Source of the DNA: Gnetum montanum
Taxonomy: Eukaryota > Streptophyta > Gnetopsida > Gnetales > Gnetaceae
Assembly: GCA_015680685.1 (NCBI GenBank)
Contig: MNCI01007938.1
Span: 130,384 to 190,383, forward strand
Length of the DNA: 60,000 nucleotides
Reading direction: 5' to 3'
Shown here one piece after another: positions 37,060-48,240 of the stretch (its first letter is position 1; each line of letters starts with the position of its first letter). A model generated the notes under the pieces. That model did not search any database, was not told the DNA's origin, and saw only the letters and a program-made list of their open reading frames with translations. Position numbers and translations under genes: made by a program.

Positions 37060-37390
37060 TTCACAATAAAGTGTCTCTCTCAAATCCCCAAAGAAGATAT
37101 ATAGTCCAAGACTATATTCATAGGAATTATCTAGATGTAGTTTTTATTCAAGAGGTTAAAATTAAAGGATTCAAACTTCAAACTTGTTATATTTTTTTTC
37201 CAATAATTATTATGTCTCTTCTACTCATAAGCATGGAAAAGATGGAGTATTAATTCTTATTCACAACAAATGATAGGATTATATTATCGATCAAGGTAGT
37301 GATGATTTAGTGCATTATTATTAGGCCTAGTTATGGTATGTAAATAAAATTTTGAACTTTGTTTTTATCCATGCCTCTTGAAGCTTGAAT
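37060..37390 (+). pseudogene. LINE-2 endonuclease, N-terminal part
   Basis: SNPQRRYIVQDYIHRNYLDV and VFIQEVKIKGFKL match the 'DIVFLQETK' start of plant LINE endonucleases. KDGVLILIH follows in a shifted frame. The domain is cut at 37396 by element B and resumes at 47880. Confidence 0.8.
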
Positions 37391-37391
37391 G

Positions 37392-37396
37392 ACTAG
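37392..37396. repeat. Target-site duplication of element B, left copy
   Basis: ACTAG precedes the left LTR. The right copy at 47875-47879 is ATTAG, a single C-to-T difference. Confidence 0.85.
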
Positions 37397-38718
37397 TGAT
37401 GAGTGGCGAGGTATCCTTATGCTCAACCACACAAATACAAGCGTACATGCACAATCTGGTCGAATTCCAAAGACTAAGTGCTTATGCACCTTTACAGAAC
37501 CTAAATAGGTTAGTCAATCATTGTCTTCTCAAGCTTACTCGTATAGCACAATTGTATGGTTAAGTAAACTTGAGGTATATGATTTTTATATATTTTTATG
37601 CTTTATGTCCTGATGCTACAAAGGGATAAGTGAACTAATTAAGTAACCAATTTAATTTAACTAATCAACTATGCTCTAACTAGTCCTAACACCAGCATCT
37701 GTTCCCACTTGTCGTCCACATCCTAAACCAGTGCAACACTACTGGGATTACCAAACTCTAATTGTTACTGGGTTACCAAGTGTTCCATGCATGCTTGAAG
37801 TGGTTGTACTAAGTGTGCTTACTTAGGGGGTTAACAAGGGAAGAGAGAGGACATTGATTAACTAAGGAAAGCATTAAATAACTATAAATAACATTAAATA
37901 AGCAATTCTGAATACTGCAAGGTTTATCACAAAGTTTGTCTTTATTTTTAGCCACAAGGTGTGCTCAGGTACACAATGCTCAGGTTAGTCAATCATTATC
38001 TTCTCAAGCTTACTCATATAGCACAATTGTATGGTTAAGTAAACTTGAGGTATATGATTTTTATATATTTTTATGCTTTATGTCCTGGTGCTACAAAGGG
38101 AGAAGTGAACTAATTAAGTAACCAATTTAATTTAACTATTTGACTATGCTCTAACTAGTCCTAACACTAGCATCCATTCCCACTTGTTGTCCACATATTG
38201 AACTAGTGCAATACTACTAGGATTACCAAACTCTAATCGTTACTGGGTTACCAAGTGTTCCATGCATGCTCGAAGTGGTCATATTAAGTGTGCTTACTTG
38301 GGGGAGTTAACAAGGGAAAAGAGAGAACATTGATTAACTAAGGAAAGCATTAAATAACTGTAAATAACATTAAATAAGAAATTCTAAATACTGCAAGGTT
38401 TATCACAAAGTTCGTATTTATTTCCAACCATAAGGTGTGCTCAGGTATACAATGCTCAAATAAATATCCGTTCATGTTATGACTCCTACTACAGGCACTC
38501 AGAAATAATTCTAACTTTGAGAAGGAAAAAAGGCAAGAGTTCAGGTAAGGGACTAAGACTAATTAACCAGCTATTGCCAAACCAAGTGCACCTGCCTCTT
38601 ATTTACAGGCAACAAGACAAGACCTGATATTAGATGTTTGATATCGCTTGGAAGGCTCTAATATCACGTACCTGATATTGTGGATGTGATATCATAGCCT
38701 CGATGTCATGGCTCATCA
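37397..38718 (-). repeat. 3' LTR of element B (internally duplicated)
   Basis: 1322 bp against 833 bp in the right LTR. The excess comes from a 475-bp tandem duplication (37508-37982 and 37983-38457). The TATA box is decayed (CTGTAAATAAG on the - strand). The U3 side has GATAT(C) motifs. Confidence 0.9.
37508..38457. repeat. 475-bp tandem duplication within an LTR
   Basis: GGTTAGTCAATCATT occurs at 37508 and 37983, and the two following segments match base by base apart from a few per cent changes. The join (GCTCAGGTTAGTC) and the upstream start (AATAGGTTAGTC) share AGGTTAGTC. The right LTR has one copy. Confidence 0.9.
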
Positions 38719-38728
38719 TACCCCCATG
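38719..38728 (-). other. Polypurine tract of element B
   Basis: CATGGGGGTA on the - strand abuts the 3' LTR, identical to element A. Confidence 0.85.
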
Positions 38729-40640
38729 ACTAAATGAAAACTCATCCTCGAGTTCCTTACAAAATATTGGGAAGGTATGGGATTATTGACTGAATAAGAA
38801 CTAACAACGATAGGGAATAACAAACTCAAAGTGCCTGATGAACGAATCAACAAACATATTACAACATTGGTGTTCATGGCCATTGTGGTGAACACTGTAC
38901 ATAGATGACATCCAAACCCTCATCTAACAGCTTGAAGAGAAAGAGAGAGAGAAAAGAAAATGAGGCATGTTGCTGCTGATGTCAGAAATGTGCACTCTGT
39001 TGTTCATCCTTAGCCACATGACCAAACTTGTTCCTTACGTAAACACTCTAGATGTTAGAAATGTGCACTCCATTGTTCATCCTTAGCCACATGACCAAAA
39101 TTATTCCTTGCATAAACACTCTAGATTCAATCCATCCTAAGTGCTTCCTCCTATCCCAGTCCATTGTTCTTGTAATCACCATCTGCACACACAACACAGT
39201 CACGAATTAGCAAGGATAGATAAGCCACAATGTAGTTGATACCTTGCCCCAATATAAGCACATTTTCTAAGTTGTGGGTATGGTAGATACTGGGTTAGAG
39301 GTTTTTAACTGATAACTACCTAAGGTGTAGGGGTGAGATAGGTGAGTGAATGGAAAAATTTGTGATAGGGCCCCCATGACTAAGAGCAAACCTCCGGTAG
39401 CGATAGGGTGGAAAAACTGAAGGAACAATGAAGATGAGGGAAATAACAATAGTGAAGCCAATAAGATGGATGTCATGGATGGTGATGAAACAAGAAATGG
39501 TTTATTACAAAGAATGTTTAAGGGAAAGAACTTAACAATTGCATCAAAAAGAAATGCCAGTGGGTCCTCCCCAAAGTAGGCACATGCCTTTTATGCCTTG
39601 ACAGACCCACAAACTAAAGAGTCTATAGGATTTTGGAATGACCTATGGAAACAAAGGTTAAGAACTTACCCATAAGAGTTTACTGAAGACTAACAATGCA
39701 TCAACTAAGATGTAGACTATTCATAAAATTGACAATGAGGTGGAATATGGAAAGAAATATGGAAGGGAAGGAGGAAATGGAATGGAATCTTAAGAGCAAG
39801 GTTGTGTAAAGTCCCTTATGTATTATGTGGTTAAGGTAACTAAATAAATCTCATCCCATGTCTAGACTCACCAACCATATCCAGTGACCTCGCATCAATG
39901 CATTTGACCAACCCGTCCTCGTGAAGCAAAAAGAATGCATTCATCGAGTCACCACCATTCCAAGGAGAGAAAGATAAGGAAGTAGGAAGTGAGAAAGGGC
40001 CTTAGTTAGAGGAAACCTTCAAGCATGGGTAACATGTCTTTCTAGTGCCATAACCAATGTTTGTAGCCCATGTTTCTTTATTATGTCTAATGGGTGTGCT
40101 TTGAATTCCAACTAGTTTTTTTTTTTTTTTTTTTTTTGCATGAGAACCACATCATGCAAAGACTTATTTAGATTCATTCAACTTCCTAATATTTGGTCAA
40201 TAGCGAAAAGGCAAAAAACCCATGAAAAGCATCCAAGTACCCAAGAGAATAGCCAACACAAATGTGTCGAATCCTCTTGAGGTCACACCATTTTCAACCA
40301 TTGAATCCTTCCTTGGTTTGAAGAATACCAAGCCACCAATTCATTAATAAGTTTATTTAGAAAAAGGAACTATACAATTCCAAAGCCAAAGGAAACCACA
40401 ACATTGAATGGATGAATGGACGATGTGGACTCATTTCCTGTTTTATCAAAAGAACCATATCTTAGTATCAACATTGAAAATCAAAGGTAAAAACCAAACA
40501 TTAGCAATCAACATTATTATAGTCCAACCCACCATCATGAGCACTTATTATATGACGAATGAAAGTAATTCAAACAAATAAATAGTAATAATGTGAATGA
40601 TGGTGTAAAATAAAAATAATTAAAATTGAAAAGATGTGTA
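38729..40640 (-). other. Spacer of element B between pol and 3' LTR
   Basis: No convincing gene. A 69-codon frame on the - strand (39476-39267) is hydrophobic at its start but isolated. A near-duplicate of about 55 bases recurs at about 38987-39047 and 39055-39110 (GAAATGTGCACTC, GTTCATCCTTAGCCACATGA). A T-run lies at 40121-40138. Confidence 0.5.
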
Positions 40641-41870
40641 AAAAAATACAAAAAGAGCTGAGGGCTTAGAATGGTTAGCATTGGTGGCCATCTCCCCCAC
40701 GACTATGTTGGAAGGAGGATATCTGAAATAGCAAGCAGGGTTGTCCACCAATAGAGGTAGTATGGATCCTGGCTATTCTAGGCTCATGGAAAGGTTTGGT
40801 TTATTGGATGTTGACCAACAATTTCTTATCTAGGCTCTCAGGTTTGTAAATCATCATGGCTTCTAAAGGAAAATTTGCATGAATAATATAAGATCCTTCC
40901 CATAGCATTTGAAATTTAGTATGTTGTGGCACGTGTGTGGGGTTCTAATAAAGAACCTTATCTCCCGATTGGTACTTAACTTTTCTAATTTTTAGGTCAT
41001 GATGTCATTTATTAAAAGCCTTGTGCAATTCATTAGATGACAGGGTAACTAATCGATTCTCATCTAGCAGGTTAAGGTTCATTAACTATTCTTTTTATGT
41101 TAGATTAAGGCCAAGGTTGAGATCACACATTGTAGATAGTGTACAGAGTTCTACTTGAATAAGAAGCGTTGGGAGCTTTCCATACACTAACTCATAGGGA
41201 GAGTAGCCTATAGGGAGTTTCCATGTGGAGCGGTATGCCCAAAGAGCATTGTTCAATTTGGTGCTCTAGTCTCACCTATATTTGCTAATGGTTCTTATCA
41301 ATATTTTCATAATATCCCTATTGGTTACTTTGACTTGACCATTCGCTTGAGAGTGGTATGGTGTAGTTAGTTTGTGTTCAACTCCTAAGCATTGCATCAA
41401 CTTTTGAAAAGTCGCACCTATAAAATGTGCACCATTGTTAGAAATAAGTGCACGAGGCATGCCAATCCTATTCACAATTTGTTGTTGAAAAAATCATGCA
41501 ATGGTAGACAATGTACAATTCGTAACAATGGCTACTTCTACCCATTTTGTAAAATAGTCAACAACAACAACAATGTAGGCTTTTCCATTAGACATTGGTG
41601 TAATAGGCCCCATAAAAATGATTCTCCACATGTCGAAGGGTTCTAAAGGTTGAATCCATTGTTGTGGACCCTCCATCCTAGCAGTCATTCCTCCATCATG
41701 TTGGCAGCACTCACAAGATTGGATGAAATGATGAGCATCCAAGAACAATGTAGGCCAATAATATCCTGCAAATAAGATTTTAATGGTTGTTCATCTCCCA
41801 GCATAATGACCCCCCACAAGGGCCCCCACAAGCATCTTGGAGAACTCGTAATTGATCTACATCAGGAACA
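40640..41870 (-). pseudogene. Integrase relic of element B
   Basis: Order on the - strand: FLDAHHFIQSCECCQHDGGM (end of the HHCC zinc module, Cys pair kept), FDMWRIIFMGPITP, VVVVDYFTKWVEVA with the first catalytic Asp, then VNRIGMPRALISNNGAHFIG, where the second Asp is Asn, and GQVKVTNRDIMK, where the third acidic residue is Lys instead of Glu. YSPYELVYGKLP follows. The core is open in two stretches (41748-41494 and 41475-41272). Two of three catalytic residues are lost, so this copy is inactive. Confidence 0.85.
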
Positions 41871-43400
41871 CACCATTGGACCAAGCCATTGGGACATACC
41901 TTATAAAGGTGTCCATTGATTTCCATGAAATATTTGGCTTGGTGAAGAAACTACTATTTCTTTTTAGCATCTAACTCTTATGGTGGTTGTTGTGTAAGGA
42001 GATAGGTAAGAATGCTACTATACCAATTTGTTTCCATGGTTAATTGATTATTTACTACACCTACAAAGAGGTATTCATTAGAAAAGTGATCAGAAAATGG
42101 ATATTCATCCTCTTTGTTGTCCCATCTTAACCGAGATAAATGATCAGCAACAATGTTCTTGGTGCCTTTATGAACTATCATCGTAAGATCGAACTCTTGT
42201 AAGATTACGAGCCATCGTATGATGCAAGAGGTCATCATTGGTTTATTCAGCAAGAACCGAATTTCACTATATTCTATGTGTACAAATACCTTATAGCCCA
42301 ATACGTAGTGCATGAACTTATCTAGTGCAAACACCATAGCCATTAATTCTTTTTCTGTTGTGGTGTAGTTGAGTTATGCATCAGCAATACTCCTACTTGC
42401 ACAATGGATGTAATAAGGACATTTTTGGTCATCTAATTGTGTAAGTACCTCTCCTAAAGCATAGTTGGATGCATCAGTCATGATGTGGAATGGTTTGGAC
42501 TAGTCAGAAGCTTGTAGAATAAATGTTTCTACAATCTTCTATTTCAAATTTTGAAAAGCTAACTCACATTCTATAGTCATTCAAAAGGAATGTCCCTTTT
42601 CATTAGTTCAACCAATGGTTTTGCAACCCTTGAAAATTTCTCTATGAATCTTCTATAATAACTAATGTGTCCAAGGAATGATCGGATGTCTTTTATAGTT
42701 TCAGGTTGATGCATGATTCCTTGGATGACTTTGATCTTTTCAGGGTCTACCTCTATCCTTGATTATGAAATCTTATGCCCTAATACTACGTCTTCTTGGA
42801 CCATTAAATAGCTTTTTTGCCAATTGAGCCTTAAATTGGTTTCAACACATCATTTTAGTACTTGCTCTAATTGGTCCAATGCTTGATCGAAGTTCACTTT
42901 GTAGGTGGAGAAATCATCCATGAAGACTTCTATACCATTCCCTATTTGCTATTGAAAGATACTTAGAACCAAATGTTGAAACATTGTAGGGGCATTGCAC
43001 AAGCCAAAAGGCATCTATTTGTATGCAAATGTCCCCCAAGGACTTGTGAACATGGTCTTGGCTTGGTCTCCAGGTGCTATTTGGATTTGGTTGTATCCAT
43101 TGTACCCACCCAGAAAACTGTAGTAGCGATGCCCTGCAATGGTGTCTAAGACCTAGTCAATGAATGGCAATGGAAAGTGGTCTTTGAATGTTGCCATGTT
43201 CAGTAGCCTAAAGTCTATACACACCCTCCATTTACCTCCCTTTTTGGGCACAATGACTAAGGGACTAACCCATTCACTATCAGTAATGGGGTAGATGAAC
43301 CCAACTTTTAGAAGTTGTTCAATTTCTTCTTTAACCACTTACTTCAGCTTTGGGTTCAATTGCCTCTACAGTTGTCATCGAGGCTTCAAGGAGAGGTCAG
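41870..43400 (-). pseudogene. RT and RNase H relic of element B
   Basis: RT starts with KVGFIYPITDSEWVSPLVIV, then WRVCIDFRLLNMATFKDHFP (open 43338-43153). YYSFLGGYNGYNQIQIAPGD, FTSPWGTFAYK and MPFGLCNAPTMFQ follow, then EVFMDDFS (42924-42907) with both catalytic Asp. RNase H has PFHIMTDASNYALGEVLTQL and an open stretch (42343-41978) with ELMAMVFALDKFMHYVLGYK. NIVADHLSRL closes the domain. Few stops overall; they fit mutated Trp and Gln codons. Confidence 0.85.
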
Positions 43401-43869
43401 TGTAAATCCTATATTGGCATATCCTAGAGTCTATTCTAGTTAATTTGGGATATGACCAAGCGAAGACTTTCGACCATTTGTTCACCATTTTCAACAGTCT
43501 CTCTTTTTGTTAAGGAGCAAGCCTACCAGTTTTTCATTTTTTAGAAATGTGTACTCCATACTGATGGGTAATGGTTTTAACTCTAGGGGCTCTTGCTTAA
43601 AGTTGTCAAGGATTTTCAACTTTTCCTAGTTGATATTTTCAATGTTGAGACTTGGAAGTTGGTGATGGACTTGCTCTAATGTGTCCATGTTGTCGATGTA
43701 AGTGTAAATCAAACCCTTAGTTGGTTCTATGCATATAGTTGAGTTGCTCTCTTGGTTAGCTATCAGCCATTGGGTGTCTTCCTATCTTGTGGATGCTGCA
43801 TACAGGCATCTTTGTATGTTAGTTACTTGTACATATAGGAAATGGTAAATGTTGTACAAACCAGAACTT
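43400..43869 (-). pseudogene. Linker between protease and RT, element B
   Basis: Degenerate coding sequence in the gag-pol direction, with Leu/Glu-rich codons and several stops. It joins the open protease frame to the RT start. Confidence 0.5.
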
Positions 43870-44595
43870 CTACACACAACTACACCTTGTGTCACTGTAT
43901 GCAATGCACGGAACTTTCTTCTTCTTGATCTTTCCAACATTATTTTCCTTTGATATTTCTATGGAAAGATCTTGTATTCCTAGGCATGCATCAATTTTTC
44001 TTAGCCATGCTCTTCCCATTATGATAGGGAAGTTTCCCTTATAGTTGTTGACTTGAATCACTAGGAAGTCAACTAGATCTGACCATCCACAAATAGTGGT
44101 AACAATGTCCTTCACTAGTCCTAATGGGACAATGATGGACTGGTCAACCAACCCTAAATAAATGTTACTTTTTTTTTTTAGTGGAGGCAGTTTCCAGGCT
44201 TTGTACATTTCTTGAGAGATTAAGTTGATACTAGAACCTGAATCCAAAAGAGCTTTGCATGGGTCATTCCCAACGATTTGTAAATATATAAGAGGACTCC
44301 CAAGATTGGAGAATTTCTTAAGAAGATGGCCAACCTTAATCCAATCGGTAATGGCATGTGTCAACATGACCGTGTGCGTTGAATGTGGCCTTTGGTTTGA
44401 AGGGAGTTCCAAAGTTTCATATGATGGTAAGGCCTTTGGAGAGTTAGCCGCTTGTGACTGCAAGGACTTGGTTGGATTGTTGGTCCTAAAGAAAGGTCTC
44501 TTCTTTATGTGATTGTCTAAACCAACAATAGGGTGAGGATTAATAGCCCTTGTAGTGTTACGTTGCTGTGGTTGGGTAGGGAGCTCACCTTGCAT
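43870..44595 (-). CDS. Gag C-terminus and retropepsin, open frame of element B
   Basis: 241 codons without a stop. A Pro/Gln/Asn-rich N-terminal part is followed by HAITDWIKVGHLLKKFSNLG. The retropepsin follows: CKALLDSGSSINLISQEMYK with the active-site DSG at about residues 119-121, VKDIVTTICGWSDLVDFLVI and the FPIIMGRAWL block. The enzyme cleaves the element polyprotein. The ATG at 44595 is internal to the ancestral gag-pol, so this is the surviving open part and not a complete gene. Element A has lost the catalytic Asp at the same place. Confidence 0.75.
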   Translation of the reverse strand: MQGELPTQPQQRNTTRAINPHPIVGLDNHIKKRPFFRTNNPTKSLQSQAANSPKALPSYETLELPSNQRPHSTHTVMLTHAITDWIKVGHLLKKFSNLGSPLIYLQIVGNDPCKALLDSGSSINLISQEMYKAWKLPPLKKKSNIYLGLVDQSIIVPLGLVKDIVTTICGWSDLVDFLVIQVNNYKGNFPIIMGRAWLRKIDACLGIQDLSIEISKENNVGKIKKKKVPCIAYSDTRCSCV

Positions 44596-44599
44596 GGCT

Positions 44600-46550
44600 A
44601 GAGTAGATGGTAATGGAGTTAAGGGTAGAAGAGATGTAGCTAGATGAGAAGGATAGTATGTTTGTGCAACATCTTCCCTAGGAGAAAGAGTTCTATAATA
44701 CTCATGGGTCTGGTAGTAAGGTTGGGAAGCAACGTGACTAGGAGAGTCACGTGGAGAGATTGACTACTACATGTAGTATCCATATGGGTTGGAATGACCG
44801 TAAGGGTACTATTGACATGGTGGTAGCATTCCCCATAATTGTGGGTGTTTCCATTATTGATACTACTCATTTGATTGTGGTGGATCTCCACTTGGATAAT
44901 ATATCAAGGGTTGGTAGAACCGCCTTGGGTTACCTTGGGGATAAGGTAACCTTTGGGGTATTTGTCTTCTGTTTAATCATGAGTTGAGTGCATACATCCC
45001 AGACTCCTACAGATGTGAGATTATAGGGAAACATCCCTTAGGATGGTCATATTGGCATATCTCACATCCACCATCATTGTTTATATCTGAATCTACAACC
45101 TCTTCAGTGATGGCAACTTTTCCCTTTCCTTTGTTACGTGCATATACATCTTCTCTCTTTTTTCTCCTTTCTCAATCACTACCTTCCTCTCTAGACTCCT
45201 CTACTATTTTGAGAACTATTTGAAATCTATTATCTAGGGAGTCCCACATTTGGTCCACCTTTGCCGATACTTTCACTGCAAGTTTTAAAATGGGCAAGGT
45301 TTTCCTATTCACCATCTCTTCAAGTGGTGACTCTTCTTCATCCTCACAAAATCTAACTCCCTTCTTTTGGAGGGAAGGATCTCTGTTATATTCTTCTGCA
45401 CTCTCTCTTTTCCTTAACTCACCTTCCTCTTTAGCAACTTGCTCCAACAATCTTTGTACTTGATGGGCCCTAAGCTCAAATAGCCTTCCTTGGGCATAAG
45501 TCCCAAGGGTTCTTTGCGTTTCGTGCCTAAGTCCATCTACAAGATGGCATAGTTGTTCCCTTTGCGAGTAACCATGGCCTAGCCAATGATGTAATAGTGC
45601 ATAATATTGACCCATGGCAGCATCCAAGGGTTCATGTCCTCCTTGTTTCCATCCTTGGATTTGCTTTCACAAGTTGGACACTCGGAAGTATGTTTGATAC
45701 TTATCATTGAACAGTTCTAACATGGTACTCCATCGGTGAATGGATTCTGGTTCTAAAGATCGGTACCAGCTTTCTGCTTCCTTAATCAATGTTCACAAAA
45801 ACAACTTGAGTTTTTGCCACTCATTTTCTATGTTTTGCAAGGCACATGCATTGTGAAATGCTTGCAAATGATTTTGAGGATCAGCGTTGTATCCCCCTTC
45901 AAATTGTGGGATATTATTCATGTCTAATCTTTTGATCCTACTATCTTTTTGGTGCCTCATTAGGATTCTAACAACCTTAGTTATATCTAGCATACTTCGA
46001 GTAGTGAGTAGGGGTTCATCATGATCATACTGTCTATGGCATCTATGATGCCTATGTTGTTCCCTACTCTTCCTCCATTCATGATGAGTTTCTCTAGAAT
46101 GTCCTCATCCCCTTTCTTGGCTACTTTGTCTATGATTCCCATTTCCCTTACCATTATCCTCAAGGTCTTTTTCCTTGCGACTGCATCTAGATCTTGAAGG
46201 AGAGGGTGAAGGAGATGATGAAGGTGAAGAAGAAGGAGGACTGTCACCATGATGATGCCTACTTAATTCTCTTTGATGGTCATGATCTCGATCGTGGTTA
46301 CAATCAAAATTTCCATCTTTGTCATGTTGTCGTGTTCTTTTCTTAGATCCTTTGTGTCTGTCGAAACTAAAATCTAGGTTATGGATAGTTGAGTAAAGAT
46401 TTTGATACACAACCCCTTGACTGAAGTCAACGAGAGGAACATCATTGTGTGGGAAACCTCCTGAGGCAAGTTCACCACCCTCATTTTCACTCATGACATA
46501 TGGGACATTTTGAGATAACTTCCCCTTCATGGATTCATAACATCTCTCCT
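44600..46550 (-). pseudogene. Gag relic of element B
   Basis: N-terminal open stretch (46530-46105, 141 codons) rich in Asp/His/Arg and with Ser-Pro repeats (PPSSSPSSSPSPSPSRSR). Then RLDMNNIPQFEGGYNADPQN and HLQAFHNACALQNIENEWQK (45993-45793), the start of the retrotransposon-gag capsid. A third open stretch (45627-45172) covers LLHHWLGHGYSQREQLCHLV and a coiled, Glu-rich region. The knuckle CEICQYDHPKGC lies at about 45067-45032; its C-x2-C-x3-H-x4-C spacing is that of Athila-type gag. Frame breaks separate the segments. Confidence 0.8.
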
Positions 46551-47020
46551 ATTGTAGATCCCTTTAATGTTGTGCCTCTGTGGGTCGAAACTCTCTCAAG
46601 TCATGATCATGCACAACGTACTCTACCTATAAGTGTTGCATACCAATTCATGTAAGATCATGAAGGAGCATGTCCAAGACTAAGCGACCGAGAGGTAACA
46701 CTATGTTACCTTCTAAATCACACCAATTCAATTATTCATCTTGGTGGAGGATAAAGGTAAAGTTTGGTATATACTCATTCGGATGAACGTATACCATGCA
46801 AAATTGTTGAGGAACTGGCAGATTGTCATGTGTACTACACCTTCGATTGTTCCCTGTATCAGACCTAGGTGGTGAAACACTCTCATAAGAAGAAGGAGAC
46901 ATAATTTTCTATTCACTGTGCAATACTTTTTCATTTTACTAATTGTAAGATAACCAACCCTAAGGGTTCATTCTAACAAGGTAAATATTTCCTAAGTTCT
47001 AGCTAGTGCACAATCAACAA
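46551..47020 (-). other. Leader of element B
   Basis: Lies between primer-binding site and gag. A 68-codon frame on the - strand (46934-46728) has no recognisable domain. Confidence 0.5.
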
Positions 47021-47040
47021 AGTCTCCAGCAACATTGCCA
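47021..47040 (-). other. Primer-binding site of element B
   Basis: TGGCAATGTTGCTGGAGACT on the - strand, one base inside the 5' LTR, the same position as in element A. Confidence 0.8.
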
Positions 47041-47041
47041 A

Positions 47042-47874
47042 TGATGAGCAACGAGGTACCCCTATGCTCAACCATATGAATATGAGTGTGCACACACAAT
47101 CTAGTCGAATTCCAAGGCCTAAGTGCTTATGCACCTTTACAAAACTCGGACTGGTTAGTCAATCATTGTCTTCCCAAGCTTACTCATATAGTGTGATTGC
47201 ATGGTTAAGTAAACTTGAGGTATATGATTTTTATATATTTTTATGCTTTATGTCCTGATGCTACAAAGGGAGAAGTGAACTAATTAAGTAGCCAATTTAA
47301 TTTAACTAATCGACTATGCTCTAACTAGTCTTAACACCAGCATCCATTCCCACTTGTCGTCCACATCCTAAACTAGTGCAACACTATTGGGATTACCAAA
47401 CTCTAATCGTTACTGGGTTACCAAGTGTTCCATGCATGCTTGAAGTGGTTGTACTGAGTGTGCTTACTTAGGGGAGTTAACAAGGGAAGATAGAGAACAT
47501 TGATTAACTAAGGAAAGCATTAAATAACTGTAAATAACATTAAATAAGCAATTCTAAATACTGCAAGGTTTATCACAAAGTTTGTCTTTATTTTCGGCCA
47601 CAAGGTGTGCTCAGGTACACAGTGCTCGAATAAATATCTGTTCGCTTTATGACTCCTACTGTGGGCACTTGGAAATAATTCTAACTCTGAGAAAGGAAAA
47701 AGGCAAGAGTTTGGGTAAGGGACTAAGACTAATTAATCAACTATTGCCAAACCAAGTGTGCCCACCTCTTATTTATAGGCGACAAGATAGGACTTGATAT
47801 CGGATGTTTGATATCACTTGAAAGGCTTTGATATCGCGTACCTGATATCATGGCCCTGATATTGCAGCTCATCA
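47042..47874 (-). repeat. 5' LTR of element B
   Basis: 833 bp, TGATGAG to CTCATCA. TATA box intact. The U3 start (47874-47790 on the - strand) holds four GATATC sites about 20 bases apart. Confidence 0.9.
47768..47779 (-). promoter_or_regulatory. TATA box of element B 5' LTR
   Basis: CCTATAAATAAG on the - strand. The other LTR reads CTGTAAATAAG, a decayed form. Confidence 0.65.
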
Positions 47875-47879
47875 ATTAG
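47875..47879. repeat. Target-site duplication of element B, right copy
   Basis: ATTAG follows the LTR end; the left copy is ACTAG. Confidence 0.85.
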
Positions 47880-47919
47880 AAACTATTTTGGAACTAGCTA
47901 TGTCATAACTTGTGTGCAA

Positions 47920-48240
47920 CTAATTAGGTTATTGCAAAAGACTTTAATATGATTGAGAATCTAGATGATAAAATTGGAGAAAGAGGAGGTTTAGATAACA
48001 ATGAGCTTCCCTTTTAGTAGCATTTGAAGAATAAATTAAATTTGCATGAAGCTAATTAAAATTACCTCTTTTTTAGTATTTCTAATTGGTTTAGTTGGAG
48101 TAATGCTAAACAAGAAGATTCTTACATTTCTTCTTGGTTGGATCAAGTTTTTGAGAATGCTTCTATGTAATTTACTATCACCAATGGTTCTCCTATCCAG
48201 GTGAATTATACTTAGGTTCTTTCACATGATTATCCTATTT
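47920..48240 (+). pseudogene. LINE-2 endonuclease, C-terminal part
   Basis: VIAKDFNMIENLDDKIGERG matches the 'GDFN' block (Gly changed to Lys). SNWFSWSNAKQEDSYISSWL and DQVFENASM match the 'FTWSN...RLDRFL' block. SHDYPI is a decayed 'SDHxP' end. With the segment at 37060-37390 this completes the domain. Confidence 0.8.

Larger units (their letters stand above)
36050..37396 (+). mobile_element. LINE-2, 5' part (ORF1 and endonuclease start)
   Basis: It carries ORF1 (36050-36640) and the first part of the endonuclease (37060-37390). It continues at 47880 after element B. Orientation and composition match the other LINE, so both may be one family. Confidence 0.75.
37397..47874 (-). mobile_element. 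Element B: complete Athila/Tat-like gypsy retrotransposon
   Basis: 10,478 bp between LTRs of 1322 bp (left, with internal duplication) and 833 bp (right). Ends are TGATGAG/CTCATCA. Primer-binding site, polypurine tract and gene order are as in element A. It lacks the ORF3 module of A: from polypurine tract to the shared spacer it has about 0.8 kb where A has 3.9 kb. Its protease frame is intact and gag is fairly open. LTRs differ by roughly 25 positions in a 330-base stretch counted by eye, so the insertion is not recent. It splits the endonuclease of LINE-2. Confidence 0.9.

Noticed and set aside
39267-39476. Env-like ORF of element B
   Set aside because: Only 69 codons, one hydrophobic stretch, no counterpart in element A and no continuation upstream or downstream.
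43870-44595. Domesticated aspartic protease gene
   Set aside because: The open frame is tempting, but it lies in register between gag and RT of element B and shows no promoter or conservation evidence. Survival by chance in a moderately old element is enough.
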